Counted from the stretch's first letter, positions 25,102-34,979 are shown. The stretch is DNA of 64,000 nucleotides from Sphingomonas sp. ERG5 (GCF_000803065.1 NZ_JSXI01000074.1:62001-126000), one strand, 5' to 3'. Notes: generated by a model from the letters alone, not told the origin. A program made the numbers and translations.

Positions 25102-25686
25102 ATGATCCTGGTCATCGACAATTATGACAGCTTCACCTGGAACCTGGTCCATTATCTGATGGAGCTGGGCGCCGAGGTGAAGGTCGTGCGCAACGACGCG
25201 CTGACCGCGCGTGATGCGATCGCCAGCAATGCGCAGGCATTCCTGATTTCCCCCGGCCCCTGTACACCCAATGAGGCGGGAATCAGTCTCGATCTGGTCG
25301 CGGCCTGTGCCGAGGCGCACAAACCGCTGCTTGGCGTGTGCCTGGGCCATCAGGCGATCGGCCAGCATTTCGGCGGGCACGTGGTGCGCGGCGGCCTGAT
25401 GCACGGCAAGACCTCCCCGGTCAGCCATGACGGCACCGGCCTGTTCGAAGGTCTGCCCAGCCCGTTCACTGCGACGCGCTACCATTCGCTGATCGTCGAG
25501 GACATTCCCGGGGATCTGGTCGTCAACGCGACCGCTGGCGATGGATCGGTGATGGGCTTCCGCCATGCGACGCTGCCAATCCATGGCGTGCAGTTCCACC
25601 CCGAAAGCATCGCCACCGAACATGGCCATGCGATGCTGGCCAATTTTCTGCGCCTCGCCGGCATCACGGTAAAGGCGCTGGCGTGA
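25102..25686 (+). CDS. trpG: anthranilate/aminodeoxychorismate synthase glutaminase component
   Basis: 194 residues, a class I glutamine amidotransferase. It frees ammonia from glutamine for TrpE. Seen: IDNYDSFTWNL at the start, oxyanion loop SPGPCTPNEAG, nucleophile cysteine in GVCLGHQAIG, and catalytic H/E in GVQFHPESI. Located ahead of trpD and trpC, overlapping trpD by four bases (GTGA). The same protein may also serve folate synthesis with PabB, which is common in this group. Confidence 0.95.
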   Translation: MILVIDNYDSFTWNLVHYLMELGAEVKVVRNDALTARDAIASNAQAFLISPGPCTPNEAGISLDLVAACAEAHKPLLGVCLGHQAIGQHFGGHVVRGGLMHGKTSPVSHDGTGLFEGLPSPFTATRYHSLIVEDIPGDLVVNATAGDGSVMGFRHATLPIHGVQFHPESIATEHGHAMLANFLRLAGITVKALA

Positions 25687-26678
25687 CCGTCACCAGCTTG
25701 CTGCCTGATCCGAGCACGCCGCTGTCGCATGAATCCGCAGCGCAGGCGTTTGCCGATATTCTCGATGCGCGAACGTCGGAGGAGGCAGTGGCCGACTTCC
25801 TCATCGCGCTCACCGAGCGCGGCGAGACCAGCATCGAGATCGCCGAAGCCGCCCGCGCGCTCCGCGCCCGCCTGATCCCCATCGCGGCACCAGCCGGCTC
25901 GGTGGATGTCTGCGGCACCGGTGGCGACGGGCATCATACGCTCAACGTCTCGACCGCTGTCTCACTGGTGGTCGCGGCGCGCGGTATCCCGGTCGCCAAG
26001 CATGGCAACCGGGCCGCCTCAAGCAAGGCCGGCGCCGCCGACACACTCGAAATGCTTGGTCTCGACATGGAACGCGCCGGGCGCCTGGCCGAGGCGAGCT
26101 TGCGCGACATCGGCATCGCCTTCCTCTTCGCCGGCAACCACCATCCGGCGATGAAGCGCATCACCCCGATCCGCAAGAAGATCGGCCGCCGCACCATCTT
26201 CAACCTGATGGGCCCGCTCGCCAACCCCGCACGTGTCGGACGCCAGCTGATTGGGATCGCACGGCCCGATTATACCGCCGTCTATGCCGAAGCGCTTGAG
26301 CAACTCGGCACCGAGGCCGCGCTCGTGATTTCGGGTGAGGAAGGGCTCGACGAGCTGTCCGGCGCCGGGCCGAGCATCGCGGTCAGCGTCGGCAGCCTGA
26401 AGATGCCCGCGCGCATCGCCCCCGAGGATGCCGGCCTGCCGCGCCATCCGATCGCCGCGATCCATGGCGGCGACCCAGCCTATAATGCCGCCGCGCTGCG
26501 TCGCCTGCTCGCTGGCGAAACCGGTGGTTATCGCGACGCCGTATTGCTCAACTCCGCCGCGGCCCTGATGGTCGCGGGCCATAGCGAGACATTGACCGAT
26601 GGCGTGGACGCCGCCCGCGAGGCGATCGATTCCGGCCAGGCCAATGCATTGCTCGATCGCTGGATCGCCTATTCATGA
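25683..26678 (+). CDS. trpD: anthranilate phosphoribosyltransferase
   Basis: 331 residues, GTG start overlapping the trpG stop. Joins anthranilate and PRPP to phosphoribosylanthranilate. Seen: DVCGTGGDGHHTLNVST for the PRPP diphosphate, KHGNRAASSKAGAADTLE, FLFAGNHHPAMK and RRTIFNLMGPLANPA. Overlaps trpC by four bases (ATGA). Normal length. Confidence 0.96.
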   Translation: MTVTSLLPDPSTPLSHESAAQAFADILDARTSEEAVADFLIALTERGETSIEIAEAARALRARLIPIAAPAGSVDVCGTGGDGHHTLNVSTAVSLVVAARGIPVAKHGNRAASSKAGAADTLEMLGLDMERAGRLAEASLRDIGIAFLFAGNHHPAMKRITPIRKKIGRRTIFNLMGPLANPARVGRQLIGIARPDYTAVYAEALEQLGTEAALVISGEEGLDELSGAGPSIAVSVGSLKMPARIAPEDAGLPRHPIAAIHGGDPAYNAAALRRLLAGETGGYRDAVLLNSAAALMVAGHSETLTDGVDAAREAIDSGQANALLDRWIAYS

Positions 26679-27460
26679 CTGATATTCTCGACCGTATCCT
26701 CGAAACCAAGCGCGCCGAAGTGACCGCACGCAAAGCGACCACGCCGCTCGCCGATCTCGATGCGCGGATCGCCGGGCAGACTCCGCCGCGCGGGTTCCGT
26801 GCCGCGCTCGATGCGAAAGCCGCGACCGGCCATGCGCTGATCGCCGAGATCAAAAAGGCCAGCCCGTCCAAGGGGCTGATCCGCGAAGATTTCGATCCGC
26901 CCGCCCATGCCCGCGCCTATCAGGCCGGCGGCGCGACGTGCCTGTCGGTGCTGACCGACGAGAGCTGGTTTCAGGGTGCCGATTCCTACCTGACCGCAGC
27001 GCGCGCGGTCTGCTCCTTGCCGGTGTTGCGCAAGGACTTCATGGTCGATGCCTGGCAGGTACCTGAAGCGCGTGCCATCGGTGCCGATGCGATTCTGCTC
27101 ATCATGGCCGCGCTCGACGATACATTGCTTGCTGAAATCGAGGCGGCGGCAATCGAGTGTGGCATGGATGTACTGGTGGAAGTGCATGACGCGAAGGAAC
27201 TCGACCGCGCGATGAAGCTCAAATCGCGGCTGATCGGCGTCAACAACCGAAACCTGCGCGACTTCACGGTCGATTTCGCGCGCACCTATGAACTGGTGTC
27301 GAAGGCGCCCGCCGATTGCACGTTCGTTGCCGAAAGCGGGCTGACGACGCGCGCCGATCTCGACGCGATGGCCGAACGGGGCGTCAAATGCTTCCTGATC
27401 GGCGAAGCATTGATGCGCCAGCGCGATATCGAGGCGGCAACCAGGGCGCTGATCGGATGA
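26675..27460 (+). CDS. trpC: indole-3-glycerol phosphate synthase
   Basis: 261 residues. Closes the indole ring from carboxyphenylamino-deoxyribulose phosphate. Seen: IAEIKKASPSKGLIREDFDP with the catalytic lysine, SVLTDESWFQG, LRKDFMVDAWQV, GVNNRNLRDF and VAESGLTTRADL. Last of the overlapping trpG-D-C set; no TrpF fusion. A palindromic repeat follows before moaC. Confidence 0.96.
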   Translation: MTDILDRILETKRAEVTARKATTPLADLDARIAGQTPPRGFRAALDAKAATGHALIAEIKKASPSKGLIREDFDPPAHARAYQAGGATCLSVLTDESWFQGADSYLTAARAVCSLPVLRKDFMVDAWQVPEARAIGADAILLIMAALDDTLLAEIEAAAIECGMDVLVEVHDAKELDRAMKLKSRLIGVNNRNLRDFTVDFARTYELVSKAPADCTFVAESGLTTRADLDAMAERGVKCFLIGEALMRQRDIEAATRALIG

Positions 27461-27479
27461 CGGGCAGCGGTGAATCTCT

Positions 27480-27556
27480 CCGTTCGTTTCGAGCGAAGCC
27501 GAGAGACCGCCGAGCAACGCCAAGTCCCGTTTTTCGACTTTGCCCGAAACGAACAG
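27480..27556. repeat. palindromic repeat, diverged copy of the one at 11649
   Basis: CCGTTCGTTTCGAGCGAAGC at 27480-27499 faces TTTTTCGACTTTGCCCGAAA then CGAACAG at 27530-27556; the arms pair with several mismatches. The same core words occur at 11649-11725. It fills most of the 112-base gap between trpC and moaC and could act as a partial terminator. Confidence 0.7.
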
Positions 27557-27572
27557 TTAGAATGGCAATCAA

Positions 27573-28043
27573 ATGACGAAACTCACCCATCTCGACGATG
27601 CCGGTGCCGCGCAGATGGTCGATGTTTCAGGCAAGCAAGTCACCGCACGCAAAGCGATCGCCACAGGTCGCATCACCATGTCGCACGCCGCCGCCGGCGC
27701 GATCCGCGACGGCGCCGTGACCAAGGGCGATGTGCTTGCCGTCGCGCGCGTGGCTGGAATCATGGCGGCCAAGCGCACCAGCGACCTCATTCCACTTTGC
27801 CATCCCTTGCCGCTGTCGCGCGTCGCGATCGAGCTGCGGATCGATGATAGCGGCATCGACGCCACCGCCACCGCCACCACCGACGGCAAGACCGGCGTGG
27901 AGATGGAAGCGCTGACTGCGGTCTCGGTCGCATTGCTGACCATCTATGACATGGCAAAGGCGTTGGATAAGGCCATGGTGATCGACGGCGTCAGGCTGTT
28001 GAGCAAGACCGGCGGCAAATCGGGCGGCTGGAGCGCCGGTTGA
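27573..28043 (+). CDS. moaC: cyclic pyranopterin monophosphate synthase
   Basis: 156 residues. Second step of molybdenum cofactor synthesis, forming cyclic pyranopterin monophosphate. Seen: MVDVSGKQVTARKAIATGRI, KRTSDLIPLCHPLPL, and the active-site block GVEMEALTAVSVALLTIYDMAKALDK. Overlaps moeA by four bases (TTGA). Confidence 0.96.
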   Translation: MTKLTHLDDAGAAQMVDVSGKQVTARKAIATGRITMSHAAAGAIRDGAVTKGDVLAVARVAGIMAAKRTSDLIPLCHPLPLSRVAIELRIDDSGIDATATATTDGKTGVEMEALTAVSVALLTIYDMAKALDKAMVIDGVRLLSKTGGKSGGWSAG

Positions 28044-29284
28044 ATCCCGCTGTTCCCCGCGCCTCGAATATGACAGCGATGGGTGCCATGGTTCAGTCGC
28101 CCAGCCCGCTCATTCCCGTTGCCGAAGCCCAGGCCCGGCTCTTCGACCTTGCCCCCCGGGTCGCGAGCGAAACGCTGCCGCTGCGCCTCGCGGCCGGGCG
28201 CTGGGCCGCCGGCGATATTCTGGCACGTCGTACCCAGCCAGCCGCCGACCTTTCGGCGATGGACGGCTATGCGATTCGCTTCGCCGATCTGCCCGGTCCC
28301 TTCACGCTGATCGGGGAAAGCGCCGCTGGTCGCCCCTTTGCCGGCAAGGTCGGCCCGACGGAAACGGTCCGCATCTTTACTGGCGCTGCGATGCCCGAAG
28401 GCGCCGACACGGTGATGATCCAGGAAGAAGCCGTGCGCGACGGGGCCATCGTCAGCTTGAACGGGGAAGGCCCGCGCAAATCGGGCGGTAATACGCGCCG
28501 TAAAGGCCTGGATTTCACGACCGACGATTTGCTGCTGCGACCGGGACAGCGCCTCACCCCCGCCCGGATCGCGCTTGCCGCGACCAGCGGACACGCCATG
28601 CTGCCGGTCAACCGGATGATCCGCGTCGCGATCGTCGCGACCGGCGACGAACTCGTCGCTTCCGGCAGTGAGATCATCGGGGCGCAGCTGCCTGAAAGCA
28701 ATGGCGCGATGCTCGCCGCAATGCTTGCCGACTTGCCCGTTGAATTGATCGATCTCGGCATCCTGCCCGACCGGCTCGATGTGATGACCGCGGCGTTCGG
28801 TCAGGTCGATGCTGATATTCTGGTCACCACCGGCGGTGCGTCGGTCGGCGATCACGATCTCGTTCGCCCGGCGCTGGAGGCGGCCGGCGGCAGCATCGAT
28901 TTCTGGCGTATCGCCCTGCGCCCGGGCAAACCGATGATGGCGGGCAGGATCGGCGGCACCGTCATGCTTGGCCTGCCCGGCAACCCGGTTTCGGCCTTTG
29001 TCACCGCGACTCTGTTCCTCCGCCCGCTCATCGCTGCGATGGGCGGTGCCGCCGATCCCCTGCCCCACATCATGCCGGCAATTCTGGGCGAAGCCCTTCC
29101 TGCCAATGATCATCGGCAGGATTATTTGCGCGCCGAAACGCGCGACGGGCGTGTCTTCGCCTCGACCATCCAGGACTCGTCGATGCTGCTCACGCTCGCG
29201 CGCGCCGATTGCCTGATCGCCCGTCCGCCTCATGCAGCTGCGGTTGCAGCCGGGGATCTGGTTGAGGTGTTGCGGGTCACTTGA
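28040..29284 (+). CDS. moeA: molybdopterin molybdenumtransferase
   Basis: 414 residues. Inserts molybdenum into molybdopterin-AMP. Seen: SAMDGYAIRFADLP, FTGAAMPEGADTVMIQEE, VAIVATGDELV, TTGGASVGDHDLV and MLGLPGNPVSAF. The TTG at 28040 overlaps the moaC stop; ATG codons at 28070, 28079 and 28088 are alternatives, and homology begins after them. Its stop overlaps TTGACA at 29281-29286, which may serve as a -35 box for lexA. Confidence 0.93.
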   Translation: MNPAVPRASNMTAMGAMVQSPSPLIPVAEAQARLFDLAPRVASETLPLRLAAGRWAAGDILARRTQPAADLSAMDGYAIRFADLPGPFTLIGESAAGRPFAGKVGPTETVRIFTGAAMPEGADTVMIQEEAVRDGAIVSLNGEGPRKSGGNTRRKGLDFTTDDLLLRPGQRLTPARIALAATSGHAMLPVNRMIRVAIVATGDELVASGSEIIGAQLPESNGAMLAAMLADLPVELIDLGILPDRLDVMTAAFGQVDADILVTTGGASVGDHDLVRPALEAAGGSIDFWRIALRPGKPMMAGRIGGTVMLGLPGNPVSAFVTATLFLRPLIAAMGGAADPLPHIMPAILGEALPANDHRQDYLRAETRDGRVFASTIQDSSMLLTLARADCLIARPPHAAAVAAGDLVEVLRVT

Positions 29285-29309
29285 CAAGCATAGGGAACAT
29301 TGCGACAAC

Positions 29310-29324
29310 GTTCCCAGTCTGTTC
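29310..29324 (+). promoter_or_regulatory. LexA (SOS) box upstream of lexA
   Basis: GTTC CCAGTCT GTTC is an exact GTTC-N7-GTTC direct repeat, the alphaproteobacterial LexA operator, 17 bases before the lexA ATG. It lies downstream of a TTGACA at 29281-29286 where it would block RNA polymerase. Autoregulation of lexA is therefore expected. Confidence 0.85.
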
Positions 29325-29341
29325 CGACGAAGGATATACGG

Positions 29342-30007
29342 ATGCTAACGCGCAAACAGCATGAGCTGATCTGCTTCATCAACGATCGTCTCGCCGAAAG
29401 CGGCGTGTCGCCGTCGTTCGAGGAAATGAAAGAGGCTCTCGACCTCAAGTCGAAGTCCGGTGTCCACCGCCTGATCAGTGCGCTTGAGGAACGCCAGTTC
29501 ATCCGCCGCCTGCCCAACCGCGCCCGCGCGCTTGAGGTGCTGAAGATGCCGGAACGCGGCGACACGGCGCGGAAGACGCCCGCCACTGCGCCCAATATCC
29601 GCAATTTGCCCGAACCCGCCAATGACGTGATCGAGATTCCGCTGCACGGCCGTATCGCCGCTGGTGTGCCGATCGAAGCGTTCGAAGGGCATTCGATGCT
29701 CGCGGTGCCCGCCGCCTTGCTCGGCAATGGCGAACATTATGCACTTGAAGTGTCGGGCGATTCGATGGTCGAGGCAGGCATTCTCGATGGCGATTATGCG
29801 CTCATCCGTCGCGCCGACACGGCACGCGACGGGGAGATCGTCGTCGCGTTGATCGAGGACAGCGAAGCGACGCTCAAATATTTCCGCCGCGAGGGCGCGA
29901 TGGTTCGGCTCGATCCGGCGAACCGCGCTTATGACGCGCAGCGTTATTCCCCCGCCCAGGTTCGTGTTCAGGGTAAGCTTGCCGGCCTGCTCCGCCGCTA
30001 CGATTGA
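29342..30007 (+). CDS. lexA: SOS repressor LexA
   Basis: 221 residues. N-terminal winged helix (LTRKQHELICFINDRLAESG ... FEEMKEALDLKSKSGVHRLI) binds the SOS box. C-terminal S24-type self-cleavage domain: Ala-Gly cleavage site in GRIAAGVPIEA, nucleophile serine in EVSGDSMVEAGI, and lysine in DSEATLKYF. Start ATG 29342 with AAGGA upstream. The operator at 29310 shows autoregulation. Its last 134 bases overlap the end of convergent comEC. Confidence 0.97.
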   Translation: MLTRKQHELICFINDRLAESGVSPSFEEMKEALDLKSKSGVHRLISALEERQFIRRLPNRARALEVLKMPERGDTARKTPATAPNIRNLPEPANDVIEIPLHGRIAAGVPIEAFEGHSMLAVPAALLGNGEHYALEVSGDSMVEAGILDGDYALIRRADTARDGEIVVALIEDSEATLKYFRREGAMVRLDPANRAYDAQRYSPAQVRVQGKLAGLLRRYD

Positions 30008-32174
30008 TATCGACACCGGGTGTCCGCCAGGGGTGGTGATCGCCCGGACGATAGACTGTGGTGACGTTGCCAGTGGAAAGTGTGATCGCCACGCCGCCGG
30101 TCCGCGTCAGGGTCGGGCGATCAAGCTTCAGCCAGCGTGGCGTACATGCCGGCGGCAGCCGCCGCTCGGAGATCACGATGTCGGCACCCCGGCATGCCGC
30201 GATCAATTCGTCCGCCGGAACAAGATAGACGCTCCGCGTGACGAGGATGCGCCAGGTTCGTCCCCCTGCGCGTCGCTCGGCCAGGCATAGGTCGCGATTG
30301 CATCGCGCTTCGGGTTGATCGGCCAGCAATAGGGGCGTGCCGTCCACACCGCCATTCTCCGCCAGCATGTCCGACGTATAGTCGCCGACGCGGTCGCGGA
30401 GCAGCGCCAACCCACCTCGCGCCGTACGTATCGCCACATGCCGTCCGTCTCCGGTCACCAACAGGTCGGGCGCGGGCGTCATCAGCGACCAGATGCTGCC
30501 GATGATCAGCGGCACGAGCCCCAATCGCCGCCACCGCGTTCGCCATAACGCGATCCACAAGCCGCCAATCACGATCAGCGCGTAAGCGATGGCAGGCATC
30601 GCGGGCAGCGCGGCCACCGATCCCGGCAAACCCGCTGTGGTTCGAGCCAGCCATAGCAGCAGGTTAAGCGCCCCTGCCGTCAGCCACCACAGGGGCGCAC
30701 CAAGGCCAACCAGATCGAGCAGCAGCGCCAGCGCCTCAAGCGGCATGACAATGAACGTCGTCCAGGGAATCGCGATGATGTTCGCCGCCGCGCCGTAGAA
30801 ACCCGCCTTGTGGAAATGGAACAAGGCGATCGGCATGAGCGAGAATTCGACCAACAGCCCGGTCAGCACCAAAGATCCAAGGTTGCGGCCTAGCTTGGCG
30901 ATCCAGCGCTCGTCGCGCGGCGCGAACCATGCCTTGATGCGAGGATGTTCGTGCAGCGCGATGATCGCTGTGATCGCGGCGAAGGAGAGTTGGAAACTGG
31001 GTCCCGCCAGCGATTCAGGCCAGAGCAGCAGCACGACCACTGCGCCCGCCGCGACCAGCCGCAAAGTCATCGCCTCGCGTCCCATCGCCAGCGCGACCAG
31101 CACGAGCAGCGCCGCGACACAGGATCGGATCGTCGGCACCTGCGATCCTGTCAACAGCGTGTACCCGATCGCCGCCGCGGCACCTGCCGCCGCCGCGATC
31201 AGCGGCAATCGAAAGCGCAGCGCCAGCCATGGGCTGAGTGCCAGCAGACGCAACACCACCAGCATCATCGCCGCGACCACCGCGGTGATGTGCAGCCCGC
31301 TTACCGACAGGAGATGCGCCAGACCCGAACGCCGCATCGCCTCGGCATCTTCTTCCGCAATGGCGCCTTGATCACCGGTCGCAAGCGCGCTGGCGATACC
31401 GCCGGCACTCCCTGCGACCCGCGTCTGGATGTGACGTGACAGCCGGTCGCGCAGGCCGCCTCCCTGCGCATCCCCAGATGCGATGATCGTAACCGGCGCA
31501 AATCCGCGCCCGGTGCCGCCGATCTCATCAAACCAGGCCACGCGCGCATAATCATACGCCCCCGGTACGGCGGGTTGCGGCGGCGGCATCAGCCGGGCCT
31601 GCAATCTGATCGTCGCGCCACGCGTCAACGCCGCCGGAACATCAGCTTCGGCCAGATTGACCCGTACATGGCCGGGCAGCACGGTCGTGCGACCGAACCG
31701 GTCCGCCGACTGATCGGCAACACGGATCGTCGCGAGCCGCAACCGCACCAGACCGCGCGCCGCCAACGGCTCGACCGATTCGACCCGTGCCTCGAACGTC
31801 GTAATGACCGGTCGCGTCAGCACACCCCCCGCTGCATCGCTCGCCCGCCACCAGATCAGCGATAGGCCGATCGCCATGGCCAGCGCGCCAATGCCAAGTG
31901 CGCGCTCAGCCCTGCCGCCGCGCCCGATCGCCAGCGCCAGCAAGGCCATGGCCGCCATCGCCAGCAACGCCGTGGTCCATGCCAACGGGTCGGGCAGGAC
32001 CAGCCAGGCAGTGATGCCGGCCCCGATCGCCACCGGCAGCCACAGTATCAACTGATCGCGTTCCTCCTCCAACCAGTGCTCCAGCGCATCACGCACGGCC
32101 GATGCACGAGTGCCCAGGCCGATTTGAAGCGGCCAAGGTCGCGTGCTAGGGGCGTGGTCGGCTGAACTGGCCAT
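29874..32174 (-). CDS. comEC: ComEC/Rec2 family DNA-uptake membrane protein
   Basis: 766 residues with many membrane helices. Seen: N-terminal DUF4131-like soluble part, competence core SGLAHLLSVSGLHITAVVAA and WPESLAGPSFQLSFAAI, and a reduced C-terminal beta-lactamase-like part without the HxHxDH metal site. ComEC forms the inner membrane channel for incoming single-stranded DNA. Start at ATG 32174; only 27 bases separate it from divergent gltX, so the gltX promoter lies within this gene. The last 45 codons run antisense through the end of lexA and are unlike the family, suggesting loss of an earlier stop. Confidence 0.9.
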   Translation of the reverse strand: MASSADHAPSTRPWPLQIGLGTRASAVRDALEHWLEEERDQLILWLPVAIGAGITAWLVLPDPLAWTTALLAMAAMALLALAIGRGGRAERALGIGALAMAIGLSLIWWRASDAAGGVLTRPVITTFEARVESVEPLAARGLVRLRLATIRVADQSADRFGRTTVLPGHVRVNLAEADVPAALTRGATIRLQARLMPPPQPAVPGAYDYARVAWFDEIGGTGRGFAPVTIIASGDAQGGGLRDRLSRHIQTRVAGSAGGIASALATGDQGAIAEEDAEAMRRSGLAHLLSVSGLHITAVVAAMMLVVLRLLALSPWLALRFRLPLIAAAAGAAAAIGYTLLTGSQVPTIRSCVAALLVLVALAMGREAMTLRLVAAGAVVVLLLWPESLAGPSFQLSFAAITAIIALHEHPRIKAWFAPRDERWIAKLGRNLGSLVLTGLLVEFSLMPIALFHFHKAGFYGAAANIIAIPWTTFIVMPLEALALLLDLVGLGAPLWWLTAGALNLLLWLARTTAGLPGSVAALPAMPAIAYALIVIGGLWIALWRTRWRRLGLVPLIIGSIWSLMTPAPDLLVTGDGRHVAIRTARGGLALLRDRVGDYTSDMLAENGGVDGTPLLLADQPEARCNRDLCLAERRAGGRTWRILVTRSVYLVPADELIAACRGADIVISERRLPPACTPRWLKLDRPTLTRTGGVAITLSTGNVTTVYRPGDHHPWRTPGVDINRSGGAGRQAYPEHEPGRGNNAARHKRGSPDRAEPSRPRGGNI

Positions 32175-32201
32175 CTGATACAAGTCTGAAAGGATGCGCG
32201 C

Positions 32202-33653
32202 TTGAGCGCAATTACTGATGCCGCCGCTCCGGGCGTTTCGGCGGCTACCCCGATACCTGGGCAAGTCGTCACTCGTTTCGCACCGTCGCCAACCGGCTTC
32301 CTGCATATCGGCGGCGCGCGCACCGCGCTGTTCAATTGGCTGTTCGCCAAGGCGAATGGCGGCAAGTTCCTGCTGCGCATTGAGGATACAGATCGCGCGC
32401 GCTCGACTCAGCCGGCGATTGACGCGATTCTCGATTCGATGACCTGGCTTGACCTGAATTGGGACGGCGATGCGATCTTTCAATTCGAGCGCGCCCCGCG
32501 CCATGCCGAAGTCGCGCATCAGTTGCTCGCTTCGGGCCACGCCTATAAATGCTATGCAACGGCCGAAGAGCTGACCGCGCTCCGCGAAAGCCAGAAGACA
32601 GCTAAGCTGCCGATGCGCTATGATGGCCGCTGGCGCGACCGCGACGAGAGCGAGGCGCCGGAGGGCGCGCCTTTCGTGGTGCGGATCAAGGCGCCGAAGG
32701 ACGGCGCCACGACGATCGATGATCAGGTTCAGGGTTCGATCACCGTCCAGAATGCCGAGCTTGACGATTTCGTCCTACTCCGGTCGGACGGCACGCCGAC
32801 CTATATGCTCGCCGTGGTGGTCGACGACCATGATATGGGCGTCACGCACGTCATTCGCGGCGACGACCATCTCAACAACGCGTTCCGCCAGCTTGCGGTG
32901 ATTCGCGGTATGGGCTGGCCTGAGCCGATCTATGCTCATGTGCCGATGATCCACGGACATGACGGCGGCAAATTGTCCAAGCGCCACGGCGCGGTCGGGG
33001 TCGAATTCTATCGCGACGAGGCGGGTATTCTGCCTGAGGCGCTGAACAATTATCTGCTCCGCCTCGGCTGGGGGCATGGCGATGACGAAATCATCAGCCG
33101 CGAACAGGCGATCGAATGGTTCACGCTTGATGGGGTGGGAAAATCACCAAGCCGGTTCGATTTGAAGAAACTGGAAAACCTGAACGGTCATTATATCCGC
33201 CTCGCCGACGATGCGCGACTGGCCGATATGGTCGCCGACCGGCTCGACTTCGACGTCGATGACCGGCAGCGCGATCTTTTGCGTCGCAGCATGGCAGCAT
33301 TGAAACCGCGCGCCGCCAATCTGATCGAGCTGACCAGCGGCACTGCCTTCCTGTTCCGCGCTCGTCCCCTTGAAATCGACCATGCCGCCGCCGATCTCCT
33401 GACTGCTGATGGACGCAGAATTCTCGCACTTGCACATAGCAAGCTTGACGCGCTCGACGGCTGGGATACGGAGAAACTCGAAGACGCGGTTCGGCAGGTT
33501 GCCGACGAAGCGGGGACGAAGCTGGGTCAGGTCGCGCAACCATTGCGCGCGGCATTGACGGGCAAGAAGACCTCGCCCGGGATATTCGAAGTGCTCGACC
33601 TGCTCGGGCGCGACGAGAGCCTCGGCCGGATCGCCGACCAGATGGCCGCCTGA
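32202..33653 (+). CDS. gltX: glutamate--tRNA ligase
   Basis: 483 residues. Charges tRNA-Glu. Class I signature APSPTGFLHIGGART (HIGH) near residues 29-43 and KLSKRHG as the KMSKS loop; PTYMLAVVVDDHDMGVTHVIRGDDH between. TTG start at 32202, with AAAGGA seven bases upstream. Sphingomonads may carry a second, non-discriminating copy; this one cannot be assigned from sequence alone. Confidence 0.95.
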   Translation: MSAITDAAAPGVSAATPIPGQVVTRFAPSPTGFLHIGGARTALFNWLFAKANGGKFLLRIEDTDRARSTQPAIDAILDSMTWLDLNWDGDAIFQFERAPRHAEVAHQLLASGHAYKCYATAEELTALRESQKTAKLPMRYDGRWRDRDESEAPEGAPFVVRIKAPKDGATTIDDQVQGSITVQNAELDDFVLLRSDGTPTYMLAVVVDDHDMGVTHVIRGDDHLNNAFRQLAVIRGMGWPEPIYAHVPMIHGHDGGKLSKRHGAVGVEFYRDEAGILPEALNNYLLRLGWGHGDDEIISREQAIEWFTLDGVGKSPSRFDLKKLENLNGHYIRLADDARLADMVADRLDFDVDDRQRDLLRRSMAALKPRAANLIELTSGTAFLFRARPLEIDHAAADLLTADGRRILALAHSKLDALDGWDTEKLEDAVRQVADEAGTKLGQVAQPLRAALTGKKTSPGIFEVLDLLGRDESLGRIADQMAA

Positions 33654-33695
33654 CCCGTCAAAAAGGTTGGGCGGGAACGTAAAGGACCTAATTCG

Positions 33696-34979
33696 ATGAG
33701 CGACACCGCAAAGCTGAGCGTTGGCGGCAAGGATCTGGATTTTGCCGTGATGCCGGGCAGCGTCGGTCCCGACGTGATCGATATCCGCAAGCTCTATGCC
33801 CAGACCGGCAAGTTCACCTACGATCCCGGCTTCACCTCAACCGCCAGCTGCGATTCCGCGATCACCTATATCGATGGCGACGAAGGCGTGCTGCTGCATC
33901 GCGGCTATACGATCGGCGACCTGTCAAAGCAGTCGAGCTTCATGGAAGTCTCCTACCTGCTGCTCAATGGCGAGCTTCCTACGAAGGACGAGCTCGACAA
34001 TTTCAGCTACACGATCAGCCGTCACACCATGGTGCACGAGCAGTTGGCGACCTTTTATCGCGGCTTCCGTCGTGACGCGCATCCGATGGCGGTGATGTGC
34101 GGCGTGGTCGGCGCACTTTCGGCCTTTTATCACGATTCGGCCGACATCACCGATCCGCGCCAGCGCATGATCGCCAGCCACCGGCTGATCGCGAAGATGC
34201 CGACGATCGCCGCCATGGCGTATAAATATACCGTCGGGCAGCCCTTCCTCTACCCCGACAATTCCTTGTCCTACACCGGCAATTTCCTGCGTATGACCTT
34301 CGGCGTTCCGGCCGAGGAATATGTCGTCAATCCGGTGGTCGAGCGCGCGCTCGATCGCATCTTCATTCTCCATGCCGACCATGAGCAGAACGCGTCGACC
34401 TCGACCGTGCGGCTCGCCGGCTCTTCGGGCGCCAACCCGTTCGCCTGCATCGCAGCCGGCATCGCTTGTCTGTGGGGGCCCGCGCATGGCGGCGCCAACG
34501 AAGCCGCACTCAACATGCTGCGCGAGATCGGCACGGTCGATCGCATTCCGGAGTATATCGCCCGTGCCAAGGACAAGAACGATCCGTTCCGCCTGATGGG
34601 CTTCGGTCACCGCGTGTACAAGAATTACGATCCGCGCGCGACGGTGATGCAGGAAACCGTGCGTGAAGTGCTTGGCGAACTCGGCGTCACCGATCCCGTG
34701 TTCGACGTCGCGCTGAAGCTCGAGGAAATGGCGCTCAACGATCCGTACTTCATCGAGAAGAAGCTGTTCCCGAACGTCGATTTCTATTCCGGCGTAATCC
34801 TGTCGGCGATCGGTTTCCCGACGACGATGTTCACCGCTTTGTTCGCCCTTGCCCGCACCGTCGGTTGGGTCGCGCAGTGGAACGAGATGATCGCCGATCC
34901 GGAGCAGAAGATCGGTCGCCCGCGTCAGCTCTACACCGGCCCGACGCAGCGCGATTACATCTCGGTCGAGAAGCGTTGA
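33696..34979 (+). CDS. gltA: citrate synthase
   Basis: 427 residues, the large hexameric type II form that NADH can inhibit. Condenses oxaloacetate and acetyl-CoA at the entry of the TCA cycle. Seen: catalytic histidines in HADHEQNASTSTVR and GFGHRVYKNYDPR, and the GPAHGGANEAAL loop. AAAGGA lies upstream of the ATG. A short membrane protein overlaps its stop. Confidence 0.97.
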   Translation: MSDTAKLSVGGKDLDFAVMPGSVGPDVIDIRKLYAQTGKFTYDPGFTSTASCDSAITYIDGDEGVLLHRGYTIGDLSKQSSFMEVSYLLLNGELPTKDELDNFSYTISRHTMVHEQLATFYRGFRRDAHPMAVMCGVVGALSAFYHDSADITDPRQRMIASHRLIAKMPTIAAMAYKYTVGQPFLYPDNSLSYTGNFLRMTFGVPAEEYVVNPVVERALDRIFILHADHEQNASTSTVRLAGSSGANPFACIAAGIACLWGPAHGGANEAALNMLREIGTVDRIPEYIARAKDKNDPFRLMGFGHRVYKNYDPRATVMQETVREVLGELGVTDPVFDVALKLEEMALNDPYFIEKKLFPNVDFYSGVILSAIGFPTTMFTALFALARTVGWVAQWNEMIADPEQKIGRPRQLYTGPTQRDYISVEKR

